Assembly: GCF_014522325.1 (NCBI RefSeq)
Contig: NZ_CP041983.1
Location: forward strand, 1,116,001-1,180,000
Direction: 5' to 3'
From: Lactobacillus sp. PV012
GTDB lineage: Bacteria > Bacillota > Bacilli > Lactobacillales > Lactobacillaceae
Length of the DNA stretch: 64,000 nt
Shown in pieces: positions 48,731 to 57,987 of this stretch. The notes under the pieces were generated by a model that was given only the letters and a program-made list of their open reading frames with translations, was not told the origin of the DNA and did no database searches. Position 1 is the first letter of the stretch. Each line of letters opens with the position of its first letter. The position numbers were made by a program, and so were the translations under genes.

Positions 48731-49405
48731 TTACCTTGCAATTGTAAAACTTTTTATTTCTAAATTAGGATATTTTTTTATTAAAGCATCCCTTGCATGA
48801 TAAAGGGTTCTACCGGTTGTATAAATATCATCTAATAAGACTACTTGGCCCTCAATCTTTACTCCTTCAATTGCTTCAAAGCTCTGGTTAGCCATCATCC
48901 TCTCTTTTTTACTCTTTTCCCCTTGAGCCTCTTCAGTATTTAATTTGGTTAAAAGTGGTGTAAGCGGCACTAAAGAATTAAAAATTTCATAGATTGTATC
49001 GTACTTTCTCTTTTTTCGGTGATCCAAAGATGTTGGAATTGGCACATAATAATCTGCTTGCGGCACCTTATCATAAACTAATTCTGCTAATACTTTTCGT
49101 AATACATAATCCCCATAACGCTTATAATTTACCATTAAATCATGAAAAGCACGATTATATTCGTAACAAGCCTGATTAATTAATACTTTATCTTTATAAC
49201 TTTCCTGCCATTTTTTGCAATCTTGGCAAATATCATCTTTATCCATCTTTTTATGGCAAATTTTACAATATTTATTTGAAATCTTTTTGAATTTTTTAAA
49301 ACAAGTACTACAAATAACTGGCTCATGAATTTTTTTAAACAAAAATAATTCTTTAAAATTTATGGTCGGTCTATAGTGACTCTCACATAATAAACAATAA
49401 CTCAT
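48731..49405 (-). CDS. comFC: ComF-family phosphoribosyltransferase-like protein ComFC
   Basis: Late competence protein partner of ComFA. Three N-terminal cysteine pairs (CLLC, CSTC, CKIC...CQDC) suggest zinc binding. The C-terminal phosphoribosyltransferase fold includes YYVPIPTS and the PRPP loop VVLLDDIYTTGRT near 192. The length of 224 aa is normal. It overlaps comFA by four bases. Confidence 0.92.
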   Translation of the reverse strand: MSYCLLCESHYRPTINFKELFLFKKIHEPVICSTCFKKFKKISNKYCKICHKKMDKDDICQDCKKWQESYKDKVLINQACYEYNRAFHDLMVNYKRYGDYVLRKVLAELVYDKVPQADYYVPIPTSLDHRKKRKYDTIYEIFNSLVPLTPLLTKLNTEEAQGEKSKKERMMANQSFEAIEGVKIEGQVVLLDDIYTTGRTLYHARDALIKKYPNLEIKSFTIAR

Positions 49406-50670
49406 CGATTCATCTCCAATATTTTCCTTTTAGCCTCTTTAATTTCCTTGGTGTAACGATGGTAACAAAAAATAACATTTCCTGTTTTATCAGCTTTATT
49501 TCTTCCTACTCTTCCTGCAATTTGAACTAAAGAAGGTGTTGTATATATTGGATCATCTGCTGCAACCACAATTACCTGTACACTTTTAAAAGTAACTCCT
49601 CGCTCCAAAATAGTTGTGGTAAGTAATAAATCAAACTTTCCTTGGCGAAAATCCAAAATTTTTTCTTGTCTATATTCATCTTGTGCATGAACACCTGTTA
49701 TCCTTAGCTTAGAAAAATTATGCTTTAAAATTTTTTCATAGACTGGAATTTGAACTATTTTCGGAACAAATACTAATACAGGTTTTTTCAAAGTCAGAAG
49801 GCTTCTAATTTCCTTTACTAATTTCGGATGAATCCTTTTATTTTTTATAAATGGTCTTACGAACATCTTTTCTTGCGGAACAGGTAATTTTCCACCATGG
49901 AAGCGATGCTTCAAAATTGAATACCCTATCTTATTACTTTTTGCTTGAATTAATAGCGAGTGATCAGGTGTAGCAGTTAGATAAAAAATTACTCCTTTTT
50001 CTTTAATAGCATTTTTTGTTCCATAATATAACATTAGGTTGTTACGATAAGGAAAAGAATCAACTTCATCAATAATTAAGAGGTCAAATGCTTGATAAAA
50101 TTTTAAAAGTTGGTGAGTAGTACAAATAATTAATTGTTCATCCCTTGCCTCAAAGTATTCTTTTCCATGGTATTTACCAATTTTCACACTTTCAAACGCA
50201 GCTTGAAACCTTGGGAATAATTCATTTACTACATCAATTCTCGGGGTAGCTACCCCTACTCTTTTACCAGTGCACAAAGCAAAATTTATTGTTTCAAACA
50301 GCATTTCTGTCTTTCCAGCTCCTGTTACTGCATGAACTAAATGATTACGTCTTTGTTTTAAAGAATTAAGTAAATCTTGTGAAACTTGCTTTTGGTCTAA
50401 AGTTAGCTCACCTTGCCAGCTTAATAAATTCTCTTTTGGAGGATACTGAATTTGCTCCAAACTTTGGTATAGAAAATCTCCCTCACAAATTCTTCCTAAT
50501 CCAATACAAACTCGACAGTATTTTTTCCCATTAGGAAGTGTAAACTTAACCAGAGAATTACACCTTTGACACCTATTTTGAAAAATTCCGGCAACTTTTT
50601 TCAATTTCAAATTTGTGGTATCGTTATTTTGACCTTTAAGCCACTGACGACCTGCAAGAACTATCTTCAC
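49402..50670 (-). CDS. comFA: ComFA, competence DNA-uptake helicase
   Basis: ATP-dependent motor thought to pull single-stranded DNA through the ComEC channel. A four-cysteine zinc finger (CQRC...CRVC) near residues 34-55 precedes the helicase core: Walker A AVTGAGKTEM near 115, Walker B IIDEVDSFPY, and helicase C motif QIAGRVGRNKADKTG near 385. The length of 422 aa is normal. The start is GTG 50670 behind GAGGTG. Confidence 0.93.
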   Translation of the reverse strand: MKIVLAGRQWLKGQNNDTTNLKLKKVAGIFQNRCQRCNSLVKFTLPNGKKYCRVCIGLGRICEGDFLYQSLEQIQYPPKENLLSWQGELTLDQKQVSQDLLNSLKQRRNHLVHAVTGAGKTEMLFETINFALCTGKRVGVATPRIDVVNELFPRFQAAFESVKIGKYHGKEYFEARDEQLIICTTHQLLKFYQAFDLLIIDEVDSFPYRNNLMLYYGTKNAIKEKGVIFYLTATPDHSLLIQAKSNKIGYSILKHRFHGGKLPVPQEKMFVRPFIKNKRIHPKLVKEIRSLLTLKKPVLVFVPKIVQIPVYEKILKHNFSKLRITGVHAQDEYRQEKILDFRQGKFDLLLTTTILERGVTFKSVQVIVVAADDPIYTTPSLVQIAGRVGRNKADKTGNVIFCYHRYTKEIKEAKRKILEMNR

Positions 50671-50715
50671 TTCAATTCACCTCAATTTTAATTACGCAAA
50701 GGAAAGGAAATAATT

Positions 50716-51378
50716 TTGGCAGAAATCAAAAAATATCTTACTTTAAAAGAGGATGGCGCCCACGAACTAATTATCAAAAAAAGTCGTTTTATTTGTTCAA
50801 TGAAGCGAACCGAAAATGTACAACAAGCTCAAGAATTTATTAAATCTATTTCAAAAAAATACCATGATGCCACCCATAATACTTTTGCTTATACAATTGG
50901 TTTAAATGATGATCAAGTTAAAGCAAGTGACAATGGAGAACCATCTGGAACAGCAGGAATTCCAGAACTCAAAGCTTTACAATTAATGAATCTAAAAAAC
51001 GTAACCGCCGTCGTCACAAGATATTTTGGTGGTATCAAACTAGGTGCTGGTGGTTTAATTCGCGCTTACTCTAATTCTATAACTGAAGCCAGTGAAGCAA
51101 TTGGTGTAGTTAAATGTGTATTACAACAAGATATTACTTTTGAAATACCTTATAATCGTGTTGATGAAATTAATCACTATTTTAAAAAAAATAATACCTT
51201 TGTTGCAAAGCAAGAATATGGAACTCAAGTTACTATTACTGTTTCTTTAGATATGGACCAAATTGAAGGATTCAAAAACGATTTAACTAACCTCTTGGCT
51301 GGAAAAATTGCATTTAACGATGGCGAAAAGCACTTCAACGAAATTCCTGTATCAAAAATGAATTATCGCGAGCAATAA
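50716..51378 (+). CDS. YigZ/YvyE-family (IMPACT) protein
   Basis: A 220-aa protein with an N-terminal UPF0029/Impact domain about 1-130 (ASDNGEPSGTAGIPELKAL and VTRYFGGIKLGAGGLIRAYS are hallmarks) and a C-terminal ferredoxin-like DUF1949 domain. The function in bacteria is not settled; eukaryotic IMPACT acts on translation control. The start is TTG 50716 after GGAAAGGA. It is divergent from comFA. Confidence 0.9.
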   Translation: MAEIKKYLTLKEDGAHELIIKKSRFICSMKRTENVQQAQEFIKSISKKYHDATHNTFAYTIGLNDDQVKASDNGEPSGTAGIPELKALQLMNLKNVTAVVTRYFGGIKLGAGGLIRAYSNSITEASEAIGVVKCVLQQDITFEIPYNRVDEINHYFKKNNTFVAKQEYGTQVTITVSLDMDQIEGFKNDLTNLLAGKIAFNDGEKHFNEIPVSKMNYREQ

Positions 51379-51407
51379 AAAAAACACCTTTATTGGTGTC
51401 TTTTTTT
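51379..51407. terminator. Bidirectional terminator between the IMPACT gene and tagO
   Basis: Short stem ACACC/GGTGT (51384-51388 with 51395-51399) flanked by long A-run and T-run, between convergent genes. Confidence 0.8.
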
Positions 51408-52538
51408 ATTATGAGTTTTTTTATCTTCTAAGTGGTGTACTGAAACTTCTGGATCTTTACGCCCCATCTTTTCAATATTTTTTTGAAACAAATGTAATAA
51501 TGGTTTGTACCTTTCTCCCAATAACCCTATTGTTTCTACAAAAATTTCTAATGCAAACGCTAGTCCAATTATTAATAGCCAGACACCCCACTTTGGTGCA
51601 GCTAACATCAATAATGATACAAAAGCAAATATCAATGAAAGCCCATAAATAGCTAATACAGTTTGACGATGAGTTAATCCCATTTTCATCAATTGGTGAT
51701 GCAAGTGATGCTTATCTGCTTCTGAGATTGGCTTTTTGTTTAATTTACGTCTAATCATCGCATAGACAGTATCAGTAATAGGTACTCCTAAGATAATAAT
51801 GGGAACTAGCAAAGTAATAAAGGTAACGTTTTTCAAGCCTTTTAGAGACAAAACTGAGATCATGAAACCAATATAAAGTGCGCCAGTATCTCCTAAAAAT
51901 ATTTTTGCGGGATGAAAATTATAAGGTAAAAATCCTAACAAACAGGCTGCTAACATGATACAGGCAATTGGAACGTAAACTTGCGCATTCTGCAAGAAGA
52001 AAAAGCCTACAATACCCATTGTTACTAAGGAAATCATGGAGACTCCTGTTGCCAATCCATCTAACCCATCAATTAAATTAACAGCATTGGTTAATGCTAA
52101 AATCCAAAAAATAGTTAAAGGTAGGCTCCACCACCATCCCAATTGTAGGGTACCCACCCAAGGAAGTGTAATTTCACTCATCTTTATTCCAGCTAAAAAA
52201 TAAATAATTAATGCTGCAACAAAAATTCCTAACATTTTTTGTCGGGGTTTTAATTCTAAAATATCATCAACTAATCCAGTCAAGATAATAGCACTCTCTG
52301 CTAATAAAATTGAAAACAATTCATGCGTTGGAAATTGGTTCCTTAATAAAATAAACTCCCCAATACTGAAAGCTACAAAAATTCCTAGCCCACCAATCGT
52401 CGGCATTGGCTTTTTATTAACTCTCCTAGCATTTGGATTATCCACTGCCCCTAAGACGAATGCTAGCTTTCGAATAAAAGGCGTGATAATTGCTGATATT
52501 ATAATTAATAAAAATATCTTAATGATTATTTGAAACAT
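51390..52538 (-). CDS. tagO: Undecaprenyl-phosphate GlcNAc-1-phosphate transferase (TagO/WecA family)
   Basis: First committed step of wall teichoic acid or wall polysaccharide synthesis on undecaprenyl phosphate. It has ten to eleven helices. Conserved loops are LVDDILELKPRQK (Asp-Asp), ALTNAVNLIDGLDGLATG, FLGDTGALYIGF, and the histidine motif ADKHHLHHQL. The length of 382 aa includes a polar C-terminal tail ending in His/Lys. Its promoter sits 30-60 bases upstream. Confidence 0.93.
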   Translation of the reverse strand: MFQIIIKIFLLIIISAIITPFIRKLAFVLGAVDNPNARRVNKKPMPTIGGLGIFVAFSIGEFILLRNQFPTHELFSILLAESAIILTGLVDDILELKPRQKMLGIFVAALIIYFLAGIKMSEITLPWVGTLQLGWWWSLPLTIFWILALTNAVNLIDGLDGLATGVSMISLVTMGIVGFFFLQNAQVYVPIACIMLAACLLGFLPYNFHPAKIFLGDTGALYIGFMISVLSLKGLKNVTFITLLVPIIILGVPITDTVYAMIRRKLNKKPISEADKHHLHHQLMKMGLTHRQTVLAIYGLSLIFAFVSLLMLAAPKWGVWLLIIGLAFALEIFVETIGLLGERYKPLLHLFQKNIEKMGRKDPEVSVHHLEDKKTHNKKRHQ

Positions 52539-52568
52539 AAACAGCTACTTTCTTAATCTTCTTGTTCA

Positions 52569-52597
52569 ATTATACAAATCTCCCACAAGAAAGACAA
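52569..52597 (-). promoter_or_regulatory. SigA promoter of tagO
   Basis: On the minus strand TTGTCT, a 17-base spacer, then TATAAT. Confidence 0.72.
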
Positions 52598-52604
52598 TTT
52601 CCAA

Positions 52605-52636
52605 ATAAAAAAAGCCGGAATTATCTTCCGACTTTT
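52605..52636 (-). terminator. Terminator of rny
   Basis: Eleven-position stem (52610-52620 with 52626-52636, one mismatch) overlapping the rny stop, with a T tail on the minus strand. Confidence 0.86.
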
Positions 52637-54278
52637 ATTTAGCAATCGCAACTGCTCTTTTTTCTCGAATAACCGTAATTTTAATATTACCAGGATAATC
52701 CATTTCATTTTCAATACGATTTTTCAGATTTCTTGCTAATATTATTGTACGATTATCAGAAATTTTATCAGGTTCAACCATTACTCTAATTTCACGCCCT
52801 GCTTGAATTGCGTAAGCTTGTGCAACTCCTTGATAACTCTTAGCGATTGTTTCTAATTGTTCCAATCGCTTGACATAGTTTTCAAGAGATTCACTTCTAG
52901 CTCCGGGACGAGCTGAAGAAATTGTATCTGCAGCTACAACCAATTCTGCAATAAATGACAATTTTGGTACATCATCATGATGGGCCGCAATCGCATTAAT
53001 AACAACATCAGGTTCATGGTATTTGCGAGCTAGTTCAACACCAATCTCAACATGAGAACCATCAATTTCGTGATCAATTGCTTTCCCAATATCGTGTAAT
53101 AATCCTGCACGTACCGCTACCTTTTCATCTAAACCAAGTTCTGCGGCCATAACTCCTGTTAACTTACCTACTTCAATTGAATGAGCTAATACATTCTGAC
53201 CATAAGATGTCCGATACTTTAAGCGACCTAGAATTTTAACCAATTCTGGGTGCATCCTATGAATTCCTAATTCCATTAATGCACCCTCTCCTGCTTCGTA
53301 AATATCGTCATTAACTTCTTTACGAGCACGATCTACTACTTCTTCAATACGAGCTGGGTGAATTCTACCATCCTTAATTAAGCGCTCTAAAGCTCTTTTG
53401 GCAATTTCACGTCTAATTGGATCAAAGCCACTAAGCACCACTACATCCGGCGTATCATCAATAATGACATCTATTCCAGTTAAAGCTTCAAATGAGCGAA
53501 TATTACGTCCCTCACGACCAATAATCCGCCCCTTCATGTCATCATTTGGTAAATTGACTACAGAAACAGTTTTTTCAGCTACAGTATCAGCTGCGCTACT
53601 TTGAATAGCGTCTACAATAATCTTTCTAGCAAAATGATCAGCCTTGGCCTTAAATTTTTCATTGCTTTCTTTAATTAAAGTAGCTTTTTCGTTAACTAAT
53701 TGTTCTGAAAGTTGATCTAAAATAATCTTTTTTGCATCTTCACGTTCTAAGTGAGCTACTTCATAAAGTTTATTTTCTCGTTCAGTAATTAACTCATCAG
53801 CTCTTTTGTCTTTTTCTAAAACTTCTTGCTGATGCTGATTTACTTGGTTTTCCTTTAAAGTGAGCTGATTTTCTCTCTTATCGAGAAGATTATCTTTGTG
53901 ATCAATCGCATCTTCGCGTTGTAATAAACGGTTCTCTTGACGAGTAATTTCTTGGCGACGCTCATTTAATTCAGTTTCTACTCTTTCCCGATAGTTATGA
54001 ATTTCTTCTTGCGCTTCCAGAATTTTTTCTTTTTTACTTGCAGCAGCTTCTTTTTTAGAATTTTCTGTAAATTCTTTTAACGCCTTTTTTTTCTGTTCAA
54101 TCTCATCTTGAGCTTTTTTTCTTTCATTATTTGCTTCGCTCAAAATATGTTTTGCATCATTTTTGGCGTTTTGAGCCTGCTTTTCCCATTTATTTTTACG
54201 AAGTGAATAACCACCAATTCCACCCACACAGGCAAAAACAATAGCGACAGCTACAGGAACTATAATTGTGTTTATCAT
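52635..54278 (-). CDS. rny: Ribonuclease Y
   Basis: Membrane-anchored endoribonuclease that starts mRNA decay. One N-terminal helix (about 5-25) precedes a long charged coiled coil (30-190), a KH domain ([19 protein letters not shown] near 230), and an HD domain ([12 protein letters not shown] near 365). ATG 54278 (547 aa) with AAAAAGG upstream is preferred; a GTG at 54311 has no ribosome site. Confidence 0.95.
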   Translation of the reverse strand: MINTIIVPVAVAIVFACVGGIGGYSLRKNKWEKQAQNAKNDAKHILSEANNERKKAQDEIEQKKKALKEFTENSKKEAAASKKEKILEAQEEIHNYRERVETELNERRQEITRQENRLLQREDAIDHKDNLLDKRENQLTLKENQVNQHQQEVLEKDKRADELITERENKLYEVAHLEREDAKKIILDQLSEQLVNEKATLIKESNEKFKAKADHFARKIIVDAIQSSAADTVAEKTVSVVNLPNDDMKGRIIGREGRNIRSFEALTGIDVIIDDTPDVVVLSGFDPIRREIAKRALERLIKDGRIHPARIEEVVDRARKEVNDDIYEAGEGALMELGIHRMHPELVKILGRLKYRTSYGQNVLAHSIEVGKLTGVMAAELGLDEKVAVRAGLLHDIGKAIDHEIDGSHVEIGVELARKYHEPDVVINAIAAHHDDVPKLSFIAELVVAADTISSARPGARSESLENYVKRLEQLETIAKSYQGVAQAYAIQAGREIRVMVEPDKISDNRTIILARNLKNRIENEMDYPGNIKITVIREKRAVAIAK

Positions 54279-54319
54279 ATATACTATCGCCTTTTTATTA
54301 GAATTATTCACACATATTA

Positions 54320-54348
54320 ATAATAAAAGTATCGTTAAATAATGTCAA
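54320..54348 (-). promoter_or_regulatory. SigA promoter of rny
   Basis: On the minus strand TTGACA, a 17-base spacer, then TATTAT. If the start is near 54313, this supports the ATG at 54278. Confidence 0.75.
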
Positions 54349-54382
54349 TCTAACAATCTTTACCTGTAATTTTATTTCTCAA

Positions 54383-54410
54383 CAAAAAAACTAGGATAAA
54401 TCCTAGTTTT
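54383..54410 (-). terminator. Terminator of recA
   Basis: Ten-base stem AAAACTAGGA/TCCTAGTTTT with a four-base loop and a T tail on the minus strand; it includes the recA stop. Confidence 0.87.
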
Positions 54411-55455
54411 CCTTCTTATTTCCCTCATCTTTAGTTTTTTCTTGAGGTGTTTCTTCGTTCTCTTCTTCCATTCCATACGCTTGGCGCACAAGTTTGTTTA
54501 CTTCTGCATAAACATCTGGATTCTCTTCAAGATAATGCTTAGCATTTTCTCTACCTTGTCCAATACGGTCATCTCCGTAAGAATACCAAGCACCCGCTTT
54601 ATTGATAATGTCTTTTTCAACAGCCATATCAAGCAATTCACCAGTCTGAGAGATTCCTTGCCCATACATGATGTCTACTTCAGCTAGTCTAAATGGAGGA
54701 GCCACCTTATTTTTGACTACTTTAATTTTTGTTCTATTACCTACGGCTTCGCTATTTTGTTTAATTTGTTCACCTCGACGAACTTCCAAACGAATCGTTG
54801 AATAGAACTTCAAAGCACGTCCACCTGGGGTGGTTTCTGGATTACCAAACATTACTCCAACTTTTTCACGGATTTGATTAATAAAAATCGCAATTGTTTT
54901 TGTTTTAGAAATATTACCAGATAACTTACGTAAAGCTTGACTCATTAATCTTGCTTGTAAACCAACATGGGAATCTCCCATTTCTCCATCAATTTCTGCA
55001 CGTGGAACCAAAGCAGCTACAGAGTCCACTACCAAAATATCAATTGCACCACTAGCTATTAAAGTATCCGCTATCTGTAAACCTTCTTCTCCAGTATTTG
55101 GCTGGGAGAGAATTAATGAATCAATATCTACTCCCAAAGCAGTAGCGTAAGCAGGGTCCATTGCATTTTCAGCATCAATATAAGCAGCTGTGCCACCACG
55201 CTTTTGAACCTCTGCTACTGCATGAAGTGCCACAGTAGTCTTACCAGAACTTTCTGGTCCGTACATTTCAATGATTCTTCCACGTGGATATCCACCAACA
55301 CCTAGCGCTGCATCTAAAGCTAATGAACCAGTAGGAACAGTAGAAATTTGGGTATCTACTTTATCACCCATTCTCATTACTGCACCTTTACCAAAGTCCT
55401 TTTCAATCTTTTTCAAAGCAGCTTCTAAAGCTGATTTCTTACCATCTTTAGCCAT
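54403..55455 (-). CDS. recA: Recombinase A
   Basis: Strand-exchange protein and LexA co-protease. Walker A is [13 protein letters not shown] near residue 67, the RecA signature [14 protein letters not shown] near 220, and the acidic C-terminal tail ends in Glu/Lys. The length of 350 aa is normal, with AAGGAGG. It is a single-gene unit with a LexA-like box upstream of the -35. Confidence 0.97.
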   Translation of the reverse strand: MAKDGKKSALEAALKKIEKDFGKGAVMRMGDKVDTQISTVPTGSLALDAALGVGGYPRGRIIEMYGPESSGKTTVALHAVAEVQKRGGTAAYIDAENAMDPAYATALGVDIDSLILSQPNTGEEGLQIADTLIASGAIDILVVDSVAALVPRAEIDGEMGDSHVGLQARLMSQALRKLSGNISKTKTIAIFINQIREKVGVMFGNPETTPGGRALKFYSTIRLEVRRGEQIKQNSEAVGNRTKIKVVKNKVAPPFRLAEVDIMYGQGISQTGELLDMAVEKDIINKAGAWYSYGDDRIGQGRENAKHYLEENPDVYAEVNKLVRQAYGMEEENEETPQEKTKDEGNKKEN

Positions 55456-55491
55456 GTTCTCGCTACCTCCTTAATAAAAGTTACTCTTAAT

Positions 55492-55520
55492 ATTATACTT
55501 GGTTTTCTTGCTAAAAACAA
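55492..55520 (-). promoter_or_regulatory. SigA promoter of recA
   Basis: On the minus strand TTGTTT, a 17-base spacer, then TATAAT. Confidence 0.75.
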
Positions 55521-55528
55521 GAAAAAAG

Positions 55529-55542
55529 CGAACATAAGTTTT
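55529..55542. promoter_or_regulatory. LexA-like SOS box upstream of recA
   Basis: CGAAC-ATAA-GTTTT matches the CGAAC-N4-GTTCG consensus at eight of ten fixed positions and lies just upstream of the recA -35. Confidence 0.6.
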
Positions 55543-55586
55543 TTATTTTTACTTCAACTCTATTTACGCAAATATTAATTTTTTTC

Positions 55587-55614
55587 ACAAAAAAAAGCGA
55601 AATTAATCGCTTTT
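55587..55614 (-). terminator. Terminator of pgsA
   Basis: Eight-base stem AAAAGCGA/TCGCTTTT with a six-base loop and T tail on the minus strand, just after the pgsA stop. Confidence 0.83.
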
Positions 55615-55616
55615 AA

Positions 55617-56195
55617 TTACATTGAACCTTTAAATACATCCCAACTTTGGTGGAAATAATCCCAACCAGAGTAGATAGTAAATACTAAACAAATATATAA
55701 CAAAATTGATCCAATATAGAAAATATTTCCAATTAATAAGAAAATTATCGATAACATTTGAGTGGTCGTTTTAATCTTACCTGGCATCTTTGCAGCGATA
55801 ACTTCACCATCATTTTCAACTACAATTAAACGTAGTCCAGTTACTGCAAGTTCGCGACAAACAATAATTGCAACTACCCACGCAGGTGCCAAACTTTGTC
55901 CATTACTCTTAAGGTTTACTAAAAAGATAAATGCAGTCATTGTTAACATTTTATCAGCTAAAGGATCGGCAAATTTTCCAAAGTTTGTTACCAAATTTCT
56001 AGCTCTCGCAATGTGTCCATCTAAGAAGTCTGTAAATGAGGCAATTGCAAATACAATAGCAGCTAAAACTTGATTCCAATAAATTGTGAAGCCTGCTACA
56101 TCCACATGACCAGCTGGCCAATTAAAGATTAAAAGTAGCATAAACACAGGAATCATAAAAATTCTAAATACGGTTAATTTATTTGGTAAATTCAT
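55617..56195 (-). CDS. pgsA: CDP-diacylglycerol-glycerol-3-phosphate 3-phosphatidyltransferase
   Basis: Makes phosphatidylglycerolphosphate, precursor of phosphatidylglycerol and of lipoteichoic acid backbones. The CDP-alcohol transferase motif is complete: DGHIAR, then Gly eight residues on in NFGKFADPLADK with both Asp. It has about five helices. The length of 192 aa is normal. It follows the RodZ-like gene by two bases. Confidence 0.95.
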   Translation of the reverse strand: MNLPNKLTVFRIFMIPVFMLLLIFNWPAGHVDVAGFTIYWNQVLAAIVFAIASFTDFLDGHIARARNLVTNFGKFADPLADKMLTMTAFIFLVNLKSNGQSLAPAWVVAIIVCRELAVTGLRLIVVENDGEVIAAKMPGKIKTTTQMLSIIFLLIGNIFYIGSILLYICLVFTIYSGWDYFHQSWDVFKGSM

Positions 56196-56197
56196 TC

Positions 56198-57181
56198 TTA
56201 GTTATTTTGTCCTCCATTTACTCTAGTAGTATTTTGGTTGTTAGTTGTAGTGGTTGAGCCACTTGTTACCACTTGACTAGTGGCCGCCTGAGACGATGAC
56301 TGAGTAGTACTTTGAGTACTTGATTGTGTAGCACTACTACTTGAGCTAGTAGCTTTTGCATTTCCAAATACCAATTTTACAGTTAAAGGTCTATTCGATT
56401 TGGTGAAAGGAACAGTCTTGCCACCAATCGTTAAAGTGGTAGTTTGAGTATTACCTAAGTTAATTGAAACATTTTTAACATTTTCTCCTAACTTTAGCGT
56501 ATGCTTTTGATTTGCTGTCAGCGTTCCTTGCCAAATCGCATTGTCGTTAGCAGAAACTTGAGCCCAAACAGTAGCAGTCGTCGTTGCTAATTTTAAAGTT
56601 CGGTTAGTCTTTAAACCAGTTACACGGTAAGAATTATCTCCAATCTTTGTGACTTTAACACCTGTAGCTACTGATGGCTTTACACTAGATTTTTTGACAC
56701 TGCTCTTAGAAGAACTAGTTGAAGAGACTGTTACATTATCTTGTTGATCAGTTGCAGATTGTTGGTTTGATCCTGAGAAAAAGTGTGCATATACTAAGTA
56801 AACAATTAAAATAATTACTAAAACTCCGATAACAGTCGCAATCTTAGGTAAATATCCTTGCCATTTACCCTTTTTACTGTTTGTCGTCTTTTTAATTTCT
56901 TCACTTTTATTATCAATTGAATTTTCCACATATTCTTCTGGTTTTGCTTGTGGTACTTCTGATTGAAAATCTTCTAGTAATTCTTTTCCATTGAGCCCTA
57001 CAACATCTGCATACTGACGAATAAAAGCTCTAACATAAAAGTCACCAGGTAATTGATCAAATTCATTATTTTCGATTGCCGTTAAATACCGTCGTTGAAT
57101 TTTTGTAATCTTCTCAACATCTTCAACAGACATTCCTTTATCTTTTCTAGCTTTTTTTAACTTATCTCCAATATCTGCCAT
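56198..57181 (-). CDS. RodZ-like helix-turn-helix membrane protein
   Basis: Cytoskeleton-associated cell-shape protein family. An N-terminal Xre-type HTH (about 8-75, VEDVEKITKIQRRYLTAIEN) precedes one transmembrane helix (about 108-130), a Ser-rich linker, and an extracellular DUF4115 beta domain (about 175-270, VWAQVSANDNAIWQGTL). The C-terminal tail from about 275 is almost all Ser/Thr/Gln/Asn. It lies in the usual ymfF-ymfH-ymfI-rodZ-pgsA operon order. Confidence 0.88.
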   Translation of the reverse strand: MADIGDKLKKARKDKGMSVEDVEKITKIQRRYLTAIENNEFDQLPGDFYVRAFIRQYADVVGLNGKELLEDFQSEVPQAKPEEYVENSIDNKSEEIKKTTNSKKGKWQGYLPKIATVIGVLVIILIVYLVYAHFFSGSNQQSATDQQDNVTVSSTSSSKSSVKKSSVKPSVATGVKVTKIGDNSYRVTGLKTNRTLKLATTTATVWAQVSANDNAIWQGTLTANQKHTLKLGENVKNVSINLGNTQTTTLTIGGKTVPFTKSNRPLTVKLVFGNAKATSSSSSATQSSTQSTTQSSSQAATSQVVTSGSTTTTNNQNTTRVNGGQNN

Positions 57182-57236
57182 AATAACCTCTCACTTTAAG
57201 CAATATTTACTATGAGTATAACAAAATTAGCGCCCT

Positions 57237-57977
57237 TTAAACAAGCCATCCACCATCAACATAAATCGTTTGCCCAGTAAAATAATCAGCTTGAGGACTT
57301 AAAATATTTTTCACCCAAAATGAAATATCACTTGTCTTGGCTAAACGGGCAGCCGGAATTTCTTGTCTTACTTCTTCAAGAGTCTGCTCGGAAAATATCG
57401 AATTCATTTCCGTAGCGACTGCTCCTGGTGCAATAACATTTACTGTTAAGTGACTAGAAGCTACTTCTCTTCCGTAGCCTTGAGCAAAACTACTTAATGC
57501 ACCCTTAGTTGAACTATAAACTGTTTCCATTGCGCTGGCTTGTTCTCCATAAACTGAGCCAATAAAAATTACTCGACTATGGTCTTTATTCATTAATTTT
57601 GATTCTAATAAATTCAAAATTTTAATTGGTGTAATAACATTGATTTGAAAAATTTGGTCAATTTTTTCTAAAGATTGACTTCCTAAAAAGTTAAAATCAG
57701 TAATTCCTTGAGAAAAAATTACTGCATTCACTGGGAGTAAATTTAAAATAACTTTTTTCAATTCTTCGTTTCCTACCTGAAAACTCAATTTTAATGGTAA
57801 AAAATCCTGCTGAGGATATGCAATAGTCAATTCTTCACACATTCTTTTTGCCTTTTCAACTTGATGGACACCATGGATATACAAAGACCAGCCATCTTTA
57901 GCTAAATCTTGTGCAATTTGTTTACCTATTCCACCAGTCGCACCAAAAATTATTGCTCTTTTCACAACTAATTTCAC
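57237..57977 (-). CDS. ymfI: SDR-family oxidoreductase (YmfI-like)
   Basis: Short-chain dehydrogenase/reductase resembling 3-oxoacyl-ACP reductases, but of unproven substrate. The NAD(P) motif is GATGGIGK at residue 12, and the catalytic Ser/Tyr/Lys lie in FIGSVY and YSSTKGALS. The length of 246 aa is normal. The start is GTG 57977, seven bases after AAAGG; another GTG 12 bases later is possible. It is embedded in the ymf operon between the M16 peptidases and the RodZ-like gene. Confidence 0.88.
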   Translation of the reverse strand: MKLVVKRAIIFGATGGIGKQIAQDLAKDGWSLYIHGVHQVEKAKRMCEELTIAYPQQDFLPLKLSFQVGNEELKKVILNLLPVNAVIFSQGITDFNFLGSQSLEKIDQIFQINVITPIKILNLLESKLMNKDHSRVIFIGSVYGEQASAMETVYSSTKGALSSFAQGYGREVASSHLTVNVIAPGAVATEMNSIFSEQTLEEVRQEIPAARLAKTSDISFWVKNILSPQADYFTGQTIYVDGGWLV

Positions 57978-57987
57978 TTTCTAACCT

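Noticed and set aside
56198..56420. Ser/Thr/Gln repeats at the RodZ-like C-terminus as a separate gene or repeat array
   Set aside because: The frame is continuous with the HTH-membrane protein and is simply low-complexity sequence.
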